The notes under the pieces were generated by a model. The model worked only from the letters and a program-made list of their open reading frames with translations. It searched no databases and had not been told where the DNA came from. From Cyathus striatus (taxonomy: Eukaryota; Basidiomycota; Agaricomycetes; Agaricales; Nidulariaceae), in the NCBI GenBank assembly GCA_025738555.1, contig JAOVFP010000008.1:2170001-2234000 (forward strand): 64,000 bases of DNA, given 5' to 3'. The position numbers and the translations under genes were made by a program. This document shows positions 1 to 11,249 of this stretch, piece after piece; positions within the stretch are counted from its first letter, which is position 1; every line of letters starts with the position of its first letter.

Positions 1-102
1 TTAAACTTAGAGTATGAGTTCAAGGTGGTGAAAAACTTGATTAAAATGAGTTGTAATAAATACAGAGGCTTATATATGGCAGTCAAAGTGCACATTTATT
101 GT

Positions 103-290
103 GCTGCACAACTTTTTCTGAGGGTGTTGCAACTTTTTTGGGGCCTTGTTCAGCACAACTTTTTGCACAAGGCTGCAACTTTTTACACAAGGCCACAACT
201 TTTTAACACAAGGCTGCAACTTTTTTTCAGTGCAACTTTTTTTTCTCAGTGCAACTTTTTCTTCAGCGCACTTTTTTATGAAGTAGTTAT
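103..290. repeat. Minisatellite of the CTGCAACTTTTT type
   Basis: About ten imperfect tandem copies of a unit reading roughly caaggctgcaacttttt, with T-runs of variable length. An open frame runs through it, but its protein is just the translated repeat, so I do not call a gene. Confidence 0.75.
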
Positions 291-1927
291 TTCAAGTGAG
301 ACATCACCATAAATGGCACCACTGAGATTGAATCATATTTCTGTTTTAATACCTAAATTAAAGGCAATGCTACCAAGTGTACACAATTCCATTATGAAGC
401 TAAAGATAATACAAGAGTCTCAACACCACCTGCTTTCCTGACAACACCTCACTCTATGAGAAAGGTGTGGTATTGTGGTACATTTACCACTCCTATGTTG
501 ACTTGCCTCCACTTGTGAGTTATGACATGACTCATCTACCACTTAGCCTAGCCTACCACCTCATCCTCACACTCTACCCAACTACTGTACTAACCAACCA
601 ATACCCCTATCCCCAGAGCGACCACAACTATACCCACAGGCTCTGATGCACAGAGTACACCGCAAGCCTTGGGCTGGACAACATAAGAGCTAAGAGCCTG
701 ACACACCCAATGTATTCCCACCCAACACGCCTCAAATGTTGCTGGGTCACAGAAGGGTGTATGAGGACAACAGTGGTGTTCTTAGGTGTGTAGATATAAC
801 ACTGCCAGTCTCACACTCGCCACCTTGAAGTTGCCAGCAAGGATGACAATGTGGGCATGCACATGCCTGTTAATCAAAATGTGCAGGCTGGAACTAGGAA
901 GGGTCAGTCAAGGGGAACAGGATTGAGGGGAAGGAGAGTGGGTGGGGACAAGAGGGGTGAAGGGGTGGTGCATGTGGTGGGGGTGTGAGAGTGAGGAGTT
1001 GGCAAAGTTGAAGCCAGCAGGGCAAGGGGTCCTATGTGGAATTGATGATGCTGTGGGAATTGAGGCAGGCAAGGATGGGGTGGAGGTAGGAGAGCATTGA
1101 GGTTTGGGGCATCATAGCAGGCAGTGAACAAGGCTGGCGACACACTGTTGACACCATCATTGCGACATGGGGGAGAAGAGGGCTGGAGGGAGCTGGATGA
1201 CATGGCCCCATTGTCATCACAACATGGGGGAGGAGGAGGGTAGGGGTAGATGGTATGGCACTGATGATGTTCAGTGTTGTTGTGCCTTGACATGGAGGAA
1301 GGAGGAGGGCCGGATGACATGGCAGTGATGTCATTCCTGCCAGTGGCACCATTGTTGTCTTGTTGCAGGGAGGAGGGAAGAGGGGGGTGGATGATAGGGC
1401 ATCATCATTGTTATGACACAGAGGTGGAGGAGAGGGGGCTGGATACCACAGTGCTGATGTGGCTGTCTACAGAGCATAGACAATGCTGTGGGACATGAGT
1501 TAGCAGGTGGGACCTCAGCAGGGAATGTCACTCACCTAGATCCAACATACGCTTTGAGAGTGTCTTGCTACCAGTGTGGCTTCCACGCATCATGGAGAGA
1601 CATCCTACATGGTGCCGATGATGCAGTGGAAAAAGCAGGGAGGGGCGAGACAGCAAGGCACCCATCTTTGTCACTTGCATGATGAGATGAGGGGAAGGGA
1701 AGGAGGGAAGGAGAGAACAAAATGTTGTTTGTTGTTTATCATTGTGAGTGTGAAGTTCAAGAGCAGCAAGGAAGGGAGAGCTGGAGGGGTTGAGGTGTGG
1801 GGAAGAGGGAAGAGGGAGAGTGATATGTTCATTGTCAACATTGACAGTGCATATGTTTCATTGCCAATGGCCAGGTACCACTGAGCATGCCTACTAGTCT
1901 TGTGGAGTTTGTGTTGTACAAAACACA
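291..1927. other. No gene recognised; purine-rich tract at 900-1830
   Basis: I see no coding signature here. From about 900 to 1830 the plus strand is strongly G+A rich (ggaggagg, gggaagagg runs). This opens long frames on both strands whose proteins are low-complexity Pro/Ser/His on one side and Gly/Glu on the other. None has a recognisable domain. Confidence 0.5.
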
Positions 1928-2050
1928 AGCCAAGTTGGTGTAACAGTAAGTTGTGCCATGCTTTGATAAGTTAACATGCTATGTCAGTAGTTCAATTCCT
2001 GTTGGGGTATTTTATATTAATTGTATTATTTTTACTATAATAAAGTAAAG
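1928..2050 (+). repeat. Candidate tRNA-derived SINE-like copy 1
   Basis: An A-box-like TTGGTGTAACAGTAAG at about 1934 is followed about 60 nt later by a B-box-like AGTTCAATTCCTG, then a T/A-rich tail with taataaag. The spacing fits an internal Pol III promoter. The B box differs from GTTCGANTCC at its CpG, as expected after deamination. Two similar arrangements are at 4640-4800 (minus) and 21275-21375 (plus). I did not find a foldable, intact tRNA cloverleaf. Confidence 0.4.
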
Positions 2051-2084
2051 AATAGTTTACTTTAGTGGTGCACAAGGAGTGAAC

Positions 2085-2375
2085 AGGGATTACATGGAGT
2101 ACACAAGGATTATGTGGACTTTACATGGAGTATACATGGATTTTATATGGAAAATTTACCTGGAGTCCACTGACTCCCTGTATTCCACATGGAGCCATGT
2201 AGAGTTTGTATGCAGACTTATCTCTGTATCAATCCTTCTGTACTCCATGTAAGCTCCACATTCACTCCACATAAAGTTTCCCAATGTCTATGTGGACTCC
2301 ATGTAGGCTCCTGGAAAATTACACAGAGTCCACATGGAGTTCACATAAATGTGTGGGGGACCATAAAGTGCTCTG
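2085..2375. repeat. Degenerate minisatellite of TGGAGTCCACA type
   Basis: Imperfect copies of acatggagtccacatgg in both orientations. They end near 2370 in gtgggggaccataaagtgc, which resembles the CAG-x-ACTTTATGCTCCCCC terminus of the 8-bp-TSD family. I found no matching second end or TSD, so this may be a decayed member. Confidence 0.45.
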
Positions 2376-2399
2376 TAGATGGATGGGTGGGAGTGAAAA

Positions 2400-3619
2400 A
2401 GTATGTTAGGATATATCTATGGGTTCTATATTAAGTAATAGTACCATCATGTTGGAGTGTTTGGAATTGTGTTGGATATTTGATGTTTGGATATTTGATG
2501 TTAGTTAATGAGACCACAATGAACCTCTGTTATGAATATTCAACTATTCTTAGAAGCTAGCATATTTTCTTGCCTTTTCCACTTATTTTATCTTCTCTTC
2601 ATTTGTTTGTACCAGTGTTATGTGGGTTGTCAACCAACCAAATAAAGTTGTTGGCTTTGAATGAAGTCTTGGTCAGCAGCTTTTGGGATCAGTTGATCTT
2701 GATAATGCACATGTACCTTGTGCATCATAGCAAGGCAACTTACCTGAATATTAAGCACAGTAGAATTAGTCAATTATGAAGTCCTGAGTGTGGAATAATT
2801 CATGTTGTAACTTCATGGCATGATAATTCCAAAAGTTCCTGTATTTCTTAGTTCTTTTCACATTTTTAGGTACTATGGCATATAAGTATTCATGTATATG
2901 TTTTTAAACAAACATATGCCATATCATTGTTATCTTATAGCTCATTTTCTGCCAGTTTTATCTTGTCTTCCTTTTCTGAGAGATTTCCCACACTTCCTGG
3001 AGGTGAGTGAATAATAGGTACATCTGTAGCTGTACCTCAGCTGATCACTCACAATGGTACTTTTATAATTGTAAAACACTTTATCTAACTTCAAAAATGA
3101 TTTTTGTATACCACGGAATATTAACATGACAAACAAGCAAGCAGCAGAATACTAGTGCTGTCAAAACTTGAAATATCTTGATCTGTGTCTAGTGAATATG
3201 ATGAAATTCAAGTCACAAACACAATCAGAAGCTTGCTACACACCACACCTCACATGATGCTATGCCTCCCTCAGACCTACCCTCCTCATCTACCTTATCA
3301 AAGAAACACTTGAACTTATGGGAGTGTTGACAAAAGGTCTGGAGGAAGATGGGAAGAAGATGAAGTTGTAGATTGGGGGGTAGGATGCTAGGAAGGTGCA
3401 GTTTAAGGGGTGGGTTTGGGTTGAGAGGTTTTCATATAGGGAGGTTGAGGGTTCATTTTGTGTTTTTGCAAGGGATGTTGTGAGTTTTATTCTTTTGCTT
3501 CCTTTTATTTGATGATGGATGCATGGTGAGGAGGAGAGGGGTTCTCCAGTTCTCTGGATCTAGGCTGGTTCTTTACTTGCATGGTCTTTTTTCTTAGCTA
3601 GTGTGGGTGGAAGGTAGTC
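2400..3619. other. No gene recognised
   Basis: AT-rich, CpG-poor sequence. Open frames are short and show no family similarity that I recognise. Nothing is annotated before the transposon that begins at 3628. Confidence 0.45.
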
Positions 3620-4359
3620 CATAGTTTGAGCTCTTTACACTTAGCCATGTGTTCTGTATGGATCTGCACAGAATCCATGTGGAGTCCATATGGAAATTTC
3701 AGAATCTGTGTGGAATCTGCACAGATTTTTTTCATTTTGGCAGGGGTTTTTTTGGGTCTGTACAGATTCCGCACAGATTCCAAAAATTCCATATGGATTA
3801 TGCAGAATTCCACAGAATTCCGCATTACAGACCTGAAAATTCCATACAGAATCTGTACAGAATCTTATTATACTTATTTCCTTGTGCATGACACTCTGCA
3901 TTAAGTGTGACACTATAAATTAAGCATGACACTATGCAGTGAGTGTGACACTATACATTAAGTGTGACACTAAATGTTGAGTGTGATACTACACTGGAGT
4001 GCAAAAAGAATGAGCACACATTATTTTGCAATATCTCTGGAACAGTTCTATATATTCCTAACCTGTCAAATGTGAAAAATAATATACCTTCTTGTCTTTG
4101 AAATAGTTGTAAAACATTTCCTAAAAAGGAAATTCTCTTGATATACAAGCAGAAATAAAAATAGCACACTTTTCAGAGTGGCTAAGGAAGCAGTTACAGA
4201 ACCCAGAAAAAATATATGTTATACTACACAACAAACTGAACAAGATGCATTTTAGATCATAAAAATTGATGATGTGGTTCACTACAAAATAAATTCAAAA
4301 CATGTCAATTTTTGGTCTGAGAGCCAAAAATTTGCCAAAAACAGAGGTCTTTACACTCA

Positions 4360-4640
4360 CCCCCCCATTCCATTTGGACTCCGGACGAACTCCATGGATT
4401 CCATGGACTATCCAGACAGACTTCAAGGATTTTCCGGATAGTCTGTGGAATCCAGCCAGACTCCAGCTGGACTCATTTTGGCTGCAAGTCCAGCCAATTT
4501 GTTCAAATCCAGTCCTGTTCCAGTCCACCTGGAGTCTGCCTGGAGTCCAGCAAGTTTAGCAGGAATTCCGGTGGACTAAATCCATTCGGAACTCACCTGG
4601 ACTCCGGTTGGAACTAGGCAGACACGGACTCTCCATTAGC
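4360..4640. repeat. Left subterminal GGACTCC repeat array
   Basis: About 280 bp of imperfect repeats built on a GGACTCC / GGAGTCC core (ccagactccagctggactc and similar). They mirror an array at 9826-10075 next to the right end of the same element. Clustered subterminal motifs of this kind commonly serve as transposase binding sites, which is inferred here. Confidence 0.7.
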
Positions 4641-4800
4641 TACTATTAGTATTACTAGTTGTTATTAGTATTTGTATTAGCTACATTTTATTAATCTATA
4701 GTAAAAATATGCGACGAGCAAGAATCAAACCCAGATCGAACAGACAAGTCACGTGAGCAACACGAACGTATGCAATACTGATACACCAAAGGGTCATATA
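4640..4800 (-). repeat. Candidate tRNA-derived SINE-like copy 2
   Basis: Read on the minus strand, an A-box-like TTTGGTGTATCAGTATTG (about 4776-4793) is followed by a B-box-like GGGTTTGATTCTTGC (about 4719-4733). An A/T-rich tail with TTTACTATAG and TAATAAA comes next. The A box shares TTGGTGTA-n-CAGTA with the copy at 1928. The copy lies inside the CxC-bearing element. Confidence 0.4.
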
Positions 4801-4904
4801 TTCCATAGAGACAATATGCTACATAATGACCATATATTTCACTTTCCTAAAATGGTATGTCATTTTTCCCACCTCGTTTTTTGTTTCTCTCCCACGTCAA
4901 CGCT

Positions 4905-5095
4905 TGCACCCTCCCACGTCAACATGTCAAGCTCACATTGTCACCTCAAACCCCCTTCGCACATTGTCGCCTCACGCTCTCTCCCACGTCGTTGCCCCAA
5001 GCCCCCTTCACACATCGGTGCCTCACGCTCTCTCCCACGTCATCGCCCCAAGCCCCCTTCACACATCGGCGCCTCAAGACTCCTTCACATGTACC
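4905..5095. repeat. Tandem repeat, unit of about 72 bp
   Basis: Roughly two and a half copies of a unit containing CTCTCCCACGTC, GCCCCAAGCCCCCTTC and ACACATCGGCGCCTC. CpG is retained, unlike the surrounding AT-rich DNA. Frames through it give repetitive Pro/Ser/His proteins on one strand only because the unit length is a multiple of three. Confidence 0.7.
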
Positions 5096-5239
5096 CCTTT
5101 CCATATCGTCGCCCCATGCCCACCTCCCATGTTGTCGCCCAAATTGACTCTCAAGCACAAGATCGATAGCACAGGAAGATCAATAACATAGGGTATAGGC
5201 ACTGTGGTGTGAATGGTTGTGCATGGGTGAGCACATACA

Positions 5240-6300
5240 AAACTACAGGTATTTATTTCCCCTCCTTTCTCCCTCTTCCCTTCTCACTACATGACAACGG
5301 GTGCTGTTTATAGGCACGCCTCTCATTGTCCCCTCCCCCCTCCTCATCCTCATCTCGCAAGTGACAAGGATGAGCGCTCTTTGTGCTTGCACTGCCACCT
5401 CATCTGGCAAGTGACAAGCATGTGTGCACCCCCATCCTCTCCCCCACCTCGTCTGGCAAGTGACGAGTGTGCGTGCATCCCCGCGCATGTCAGAGCAGCC
5501 ATCCCCCCTCTTCGCCTGCCTCTCATCTCACAAATGACAAGCTTTCTGTCCCCCCCTACTCCGCTGCCTCCTTGTCTCGCAAGTGATGAGGAGGAGCTCT
5601 GCACTTTGTCTCGCAAATGACGAATGTGTGTTCCCCCTCCTTGTCTCGCAAATGACGAGGATGAGCATATCATCCCCCCCCTCCTCGTCCCTCCCCCTCC
5701 TCCTCGTCTCACAAGTGACGAGGACGAGTGCTCGTGCTCGTTCCCCCTCCTCGTCCTCATCCCTGTCTCACAAGTGACGTGGATGAGCAGGACGAGCACT
5801 CTTTCTCCCCCTCCTCATCCTTGTCCTTGTCTTGCAAGTGATGTGGACGAGTGCTCGTCCCCCCTCCTCCTCATCCCCCCCCTCCTCCTCATCCCCCCCC
5901 TCCTCTTCCTCGTCTTGCAAGTGACGAGGACAAGCGCTCGTCCCCCCCTCCTTGTCCTTGTCCCTGTCTTGCAAGTGACGTGGACGAGCAGGACAAGTGC
6001 TCGTCCCCCCTCCTCCTCGTCCCCCCTCCTCCTCCTCGTTCCCCCCTCCTCATCCTCGTCCCTGTCTCGCAAGTGACATGGACAAGTGCTTGTCCCCTCT
6101 CCTCATCCCCCCTCCTCATCATCCCCCTCCTCCTTGTCCCCCCCCTCTTCCCCTTCCTCCTCATCTTGCAAGTGATGAGGACGAGCATTCATCCCCCTCC
6201 CCTCCACCCCTCCGCCTCCACCTTGTGTGCGCGTCCCCCTCCTCTTCACCACCTCATGCCCCCCTTCCCCCTGTCCTCTCATTCATTCTCTTCTCATGCC
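5240..6300. repeat. CpG-retaining minisatellite, TCGCAAGTGACGAGGACGAG unit
   Basis: Many copies of a module tctcgcaagtgacgaggacg are separated by long pyrimidine runs (cctcctcatccccccc). The tract is far more GC- and CpG-rich than anything nearby. Overlapping open frames occur on both strands throughout, a symptom of the repeat and not evidence of genes. It lies between the left subterminal array and the CxC gene of the 4344-10090 element. Confidence 0.75.
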
Positions 6301-6560
6301 AACGGGCCGATGGCAGAAGGCTGTGTGTTTCTTAAAATAGTTTAGATGATCATGTATTGTAGCCAATCAAATTTAATATATATTTATTCATGTTCAATGT
6401 AGCCTATGAAAGGCTGTATATTTTTAGTTTTTTTGATCATGAGAAATTACTGTGCACCTTGTGGCTTGTAAGGTGTTGGTTTGCATCAACCTCCCCTTGC
6501 TCCTTCTCAACCACCACCACTATCTTGCTATCTCAAAGCATTTTAACACATTTACACACA

Positions 6561-9472
6561 ATGGCTTGTCGTTCCACTTGCTCTGCTACAACTCAGGCTT
6601 CTAGTGTCACTCCTACTGAGTCTGCTTCACTTTCAGTTGCTACACATGAATCTCACAGCGAGTCTCGCAAGCATGGAACTTCTGCTGCCGATCTTACAGC
6701 CCAACCACCAACAAAGAAGCAGGCCACAACCAACAAACCTATTACAGATAATGAGGAGACCGAAAATGTGCAGGAAAAACAGGGTAAGAAAATTGTAAAA
6801 GGCAAAAAAGGCAAAAAAACTCGGTATGGTTTCCTAACTTTCTTTCACTGCCTCACTAATACTTTTTAGAAAAACTTCGGAAATGAAATGTGCTGAGGAT
6901 GCTGCTGCAGATGAAGAGGGTATACCTGACCTTACTGCATATGTATCACATATATTTATACAATATTTATTTACTAATAATACTTAGTGCTGAAAGGGTG
7001 CTGGAGGAAAGCGGCCTTCCTGTTGCCCCTCCAAAGTGGGGTCCATCTTCTGATGTACCTCAACCAGCAGCTCCGGTTTTCACTGTTACTCGTAAGTGTC
7101 ATTCAGACATGAAAAAAGGTAAAAAATATTCATCTATATACATAAAATGTGTATCTAAATATTTATATCTTCTACAGTTGAAGAAGAAGAATCTGAGGGA
7201 TATGAGACCAATAATAAAAGTGAAAATAAAGGTTTGAATTGATTGCTTACATATATATTTACTAATACAAGTTATATTTCAGAAAATACTGAAGGTCCAA
7301 GTGATGGATCAAATGCAGGTCATGGAAATGAATCAGATCACAGTGATGGTAGGTGATATTAGCATCACATCTTTCAAGTCTGACAAAAAGCATACAGAAG
7401 ATCACAACAGTAAGAGTAAAGGTAAGAAAAATTCAGTAATGTTATAACTGTATTACTGTATTTAAAATCTTGAAAGGGAGTAATATCAGCATCATATCTT
7501 CCAAGTCCAACAACAATCATACAGAAGACAGGACTAGTAAAGATAAAGGTATGGATTTTCAGTAATATTTGTATTTATACTGACTCAATGTTTGCAGAGC
7601 TAGATATTATCATGAATAGTCCACCAGTTAGTCCACCTCATACCACCAGTAAGCCAGGTACAGTTGACACTATGGACATTACCAATATTAGCCCCAAAGG
7701 TTCTTCAAGGAGTGAAGGTAAACCTATAATTTGTATAAATATATATGTACTAACTCTAAGTAGGTGGCATTCTCAGAGGAAATGCACTTGGGAATCTCCC
7801 AAATGCTGCTGACTTTCACAGTGCTGCTGAAAGCACTACTGTTGGTTTAGTTAAGGGGTGAGTATGGCTGTATATGTCTAATGCAGATCCAAGTACTGTT
7901 ATGGTACCTGGAGTTGCTTCATTTACATTGAAGCATAATCTTATGGCAACCATTGGGCCTGTCTTGAAGAAACTCAAAGACAGAGCTGAACATTTCTTTA
8001 GTATGTTTTCTTTCATATTTTATTCATACACTAATATCATTTTAGCTGCTGATCACTGTTTGTATGTTTATGAAAGTAAAGCCTGGAACATTCTTGGAAA
8101 CTTTGAATCTGCTGTCAAGGACGATGAGGAAGTTGACTGGCTAAAGATAGATGGCAAATTTATTTTGCCAATTCTGAGTGTAGCTATATATTTTATTCTT
8201 TTATTCTTGTACCATTTACTTATATTGTATTGCTTTATAGTCTGGATTTCAGCCAAATGCACCACTCTCCCTTGATATTGAGACATATTCCATTCAGTCT
8301 AAGTCAGCTGGAAGCTCTGCAGCTAGCTCTCATGCCATTTCTCGCTCTCACACCCCTTCTCTTGTTCAAAGAGGTGGAATCTCAGAGCAACATACTGAGA
8401 AACTTATCGATGTTCTAAAGATTCCTAGGGAAATTCTTGAGAGTACTGCACCTGGACTTTGAGTCGCATACCAGAGGTATCTTGCCTGTATAAAGGCAGT
8501 TTCTGACCACAACAAGGTAATGCACAACTAAAACTAAACAATATTATACTAATACATATTTAAAGCACTGTGCATATGACAATTGTTCCAATACACTTGT
8601 AAACCATAGAGGAGGTGTATTTTGTGATATTCACAACCAAGAATTTGGAGCAAGATGCCGTGTTCGTGACTCTCAAAATCAAAAGATAGATAATACACAA
8701 GCTTGCAATAAGCACCAGGAAATGTGGCGTAAATATAATTTAGAACATAGTTCAGATTATTTAAATGGTGCATGAAGAATGCTTTGCAAACCAGCTGAAA
8801 ATTCACCTTGGAATAAAAACCAAGGAAGATGCGTTCAGCAGCCTCATGATGAGTCAGATAACAATATTTCAAAGAGATCTCATTATTTTAGTGCCTCTCA
8901 CTATTATTGTGTAGAAACAATATGTGCTCCATGTGGTGCTGTAATTGCATGGACAAAGTTTGTGAAGTCTGAGTCAACAACCAATATACTTAAGTTCTTA
9001 GAAGATGTTTTTCCTGATGAAGAATTAAGACCAGATTACATATGTATTGATAAGGCATGTAAACTTCTTCGAACAGCAGTTGCAAATGGAAGTTGGGTAG
9101 ACTGGTTTAAAAGTAGCCGCTTTGTAGTAGATGGCTATCACGATACAAATCACCGCTCAGATGATTACCTTTGTAGAAAGTGGTGTAATCCAGCACCACA
9201 AGATGGTTCTTCACCAAATCTTGTTTATATTGCACAAGATAGAAATGGTGAAAGATATCACAAACGAGCATTCAATACACAAGCCTGTGAACAACTAAAT
9301 TCATGGCTTGGTGGGTTTGAATCCATTATGAAACGTATGACTCCAAGCAACTTTAATTGGTTCATACATTCTATGATCTTTTATCATACTCAACATGTAA
9401 TAAAACGGCAGAACAGCCAAAGCTTTAGTATTATTAGTAAAGATTTTGAACATGATGATGGTTTGTTGTAGA
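6561..9472 (+). pseudogene. CxC-type (KDZ-associated cysteine cluster) gene, decayed
   Basis: A multi-exon gene whose first ATG is at 6561 (MACRSTCSATTQASS). A Ser/Thr/Lys-rich N-terminus is followed by small exons separated by short GT-AG introns, for example one beginning GTATGG near 6823. The conserved C-terminal part starts near 8569. Its first residues contain a Cys/His cluster (HCAYDNCSNTL, GGVFCDIHNQEFGARC, ACNKHQEMW). A region with YYCVETICAPCGAVIAWTKF, YICIDKACKLLRTAVANGSW and FNTQACEQLNSWLGGFE comes next. I recognise this as the CxC5/CxC6-like family associated with KDZ transposases; its biochemical role is unknown. Two in-frame TGA codons (8460-8462 and 8773-8775) sit where Arg (CGA) would fit, so this copy is probably dead. 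It ends at 9472. Confidence 0.75.
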
Positions 9473-9825
9473 AGCATTGGAAGATGTGGTAGAAGAGGCA
9501 TCAGAAATAATAGGTGTGGGAAATATGGTAGAAGATGTGTCAGAAAATGTGGTACAGAGATATCTGGTAGGAGAAAAATAGGTGTGGGAAAATATTGTAG
9601 AAGAAACATAGGAAAATGTGGTAGGGAGATAGTATGCTATCAATACTGAAGGGTGTGGGAAAATGTAGTAAAGAATAGTAGTGGTAGCATGAAATATAAT
9701 TGATTTGTAAGATGTAGTAGTGGGATAGTATGTTATTAATAAGTGTGGGAAAAAGATGTAGTAGTGAGATAGTATGTTATCAATAAGTGTGGGAAAATAT
9801 CAATCTCCATTTCTTGCTGTGAAGT
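9473..9825. repeat. Degenerate GTAGAAGATGTGG / GTGTGGGAAAA repeats
   Basis: Purine-rich imperfect repeats (ggtagaagatgtggtaga, aagtgtgggaaaa, gagatagtatgttatcaata) directly downstream of the CxC gene stop. No coding signal. Confidence 0.6.
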
Positions 9826-10075
9826 TCACCTGGAGTCTACCTGGAGTCCACCTGGAGTCTTAACAGAACTTACTTTAAAAAATACAAAGTCCATCAGGAC
9901 TCCACCAGGACTCCTTATATTCCAGCAGGATGTCATCAAGACAATATCTATTCCATCAGGACTCCACCTGGACTCCACCCAGACTCCACCAGATTCCATC
10001 AGGACTCCGCTGGACTCCACCCAGACTATCCAGACTATATTGAGTCTGTCCGGAGTCTGGACGGACTGGGGGGGG
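9826..10075. repeat. Right subterminal GGAGTCC repeat array
   Basis: Imperfect repeats such as cacctggagtccacctgg and gactccaccaggactcc next to the right terminus of the 4344-10090 element. They are the inverted counterpart of the array at 4360-4640. Confidence 0.7.
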
Positions 10076-11249
10076 GAGCATAAAGTACTGCAAAAACAGC
10101 TGAATTTTTGACATTTGCCATTTTTTTATCTAGTAATCCACTAGTCCGATTTTTATGAACTAAAATGTGTTGCTCTTAGTTGATGGAGTACTATAACATA
10201 TTTTTTTTCCAGGTTCTGTAGGTGCTTCCTTAAACCCTCTGAGAAGTGTGTCATTTTTATTTCTGCTTGTATATCAAGAGAATTTCCTTTTTAGGAAATT
10301 TTTTACCACTATTTCAAAGACAAGAAAGTATATTATTTTTCACATTTTACAGGTTAGGAATATATAGAACTGTTCCAGAGATATTGCAAAATAATGTGTG
10401 CTCATTCTTTTTGCACTCCAGTGTAGGTGTTGAGTGTGACACTATATGTTAAATGTGACACTATGCATTAAGCGTGACACTACACATTAAGCATGACACT
10501 AGGTGTTGAGTGTGACACTATATGTTAAATGTGACACTATGCATTAAGCGTGACACTATGCATTAAGTGTGACACTAGGTGTTGAGTGTGACACTATACA
10601 TTAAGTGTGACACTATGTATTGAGTGTGATACTAGGTGTTGAGTGTGATACTATATGTTAAATGTGACACTATGCATTAAGTGTGACACTATGCATTGAG
10701 TGTGATGCTAGGTGTTGAGTGTGACACTATATGTTAAATGTGACACAATATGTTAAATGTGACACAATATGTTAAATGTGACACCATGCATTAAGTGTGA
10801 CACTGTGATACTATACATTAAGCATGACACTATGCATTGAGCATGATACTATATATTGAGTATATTACAGTTTTTGTGTAGTGTCACACTATTCATGTAG
10901 GGTTACACTTGACACCTGTGACAAGGCAGCAATGGAGACAAGATGGTGGTAGGAATAAGATGAGATTATGAATTAACAGTTTTAATAGTATTTATTGTGA
11001 TTTGAAACAGGAAAATTAAGGTATTAAATAGATCTTACAGATTCTGCATAAATCCACACAGAATCCATGCAGAATATGTATGAAATCTGTATAGAACAAT
11101 CACCTCTAATAATAATAATAGCCACTATATAAATTCTGTATGGTATCTATACAGGTCTGTATGAGTCTGTACAGATCTGCATGGAATCTGCACAGATCCA
11201 TACAGATATGTACAGACCTCTTGGGGGAGTGTAAATTACTGCATAGTTT

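Larger units (their letters stand above)
4344..10090 (+). mobile_element. 5.7-kb KDZ-associated element carrying a CxC gene
   Basis: The left end reads GAGGTCTTTACACTC followed by a C-run. The right end reads G-run, GAGCATAAAGTACTG. The 8-bp direct repeat CAAAAACA flanks it (4336-4343 and 10091-10098). Both termini are homologous to those of the short satellite-bearing family (GAGCTCTTTACAC / GTAAATTACTG). Subterminal GGACTCC-type repeats lie at both ends. The interior holds a SINE-like copy, a CpG-rich minisatellite and a spliced CxC-cysteine-cluster gene. I see no KDZ transposase itself, so this is probably a gene-bearing but non-autonomous member, or a decayed one. Assigning it to KDZ rests on the CxC gene and the 8-bp TSD, and is inference. 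Confidence 0.8.
3992..10423. mobile_element. Tc1/mariner-like MITE with long TIRs (split by a larger element)
   Basis: The ends are CACTGGAGTGCAAAAAGAAT and its inverse, flanked by TA on each side (3990-3991 and 10424-10425). The inverted repeats extend for about 340 bp (3992-4335 against 10099-10423), so the original element was a hairpin-like MITE of roughly 0.68 kb. The TA target and the ends fit the Tc1/mariner superfamily. No transposase is encoded. A separate 5.7-kb element with its own TSD occupies the middle (4344-10090), so the genes inside are not cargo of this MITE. Confidence 0.85.
3880..10890 (+). repeat. TGTGACACT satellite, split by a transposon
   Basis: Units of about 19-20 bp (TGTGACACTATGCATTAAG and variants with GGTGTTGAG) run from about 3885 to 3991 and resume at 10424-10870. 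The halves are separated by the TA-flanked element at 3992-10423. Removing that element restores an unbroken repeat unit (gtgatac-TA-ggtgttgag). The same satellite fills the interior of every copy of the surrounding transposon family. Confidence 0.85.
3628..11241 (+). mobile_element. 8-bp-TSD satellite-bearing transposon, copy 1 (interrupted)
   Basis: The element begins GAGCTCTTTACACTTAGCCA and ends GGGGGAGTGTAAATTACTG. It is flanked by the direct repeat CATAGTTT (3620-3627 and 11242-11249), so the boundaries are well supported. Without the later insertion at 3992-10423 it is about 1.18 kb. Each end carries subterminal repeats of an AGATTCCGCAC-like motif, and the middle is a TGTGACACTATGCATTAAG-type satellite. 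It has no coding capacity of its own and must be mobilised in trans. Sister copies with their own 8-bp TSDs lie at 30754-31507, 51856-53458 and 57829-59487. Confidence 0.88.

Noticed and set aside
904..1884. Several ORFs of 60-140 codons in the purine-rich region
   Set aside because: Composition-driven: Pro/His/Ser on one strand and Gly/Glu on the other, with no domain or splice structure.
1928..2010. A functional tRNA gene
   Set aside because: The A and B boxes are imperfect and I could not form a proper acceptor stem or anticodon arm.
3598..3913. Overlapping ORFs in the gattccgcacag repeats, recurring at 31.3, 49.0, 53.2 and 57.9 kb
   Set aside because: They are chance frames in the palindromic terminal repeats of the same transposon family. 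Their conservation reflects the repeat and not a protein.
5243..6345. Many overlapping Pro/Ser/Leu-rich ORFs on both strands
   Set aside because: They come from a pyrimidine-rich minisatellite; both strands are open and no domain is present.
3992..10423. A 6.4-kb Tc1/mariner element carrying the CxC gene
   Set aside because: The interior segment 4344-10090 has its own ends and 8-bp TSD, so the mariner part is a short MITE that was later interrupted.
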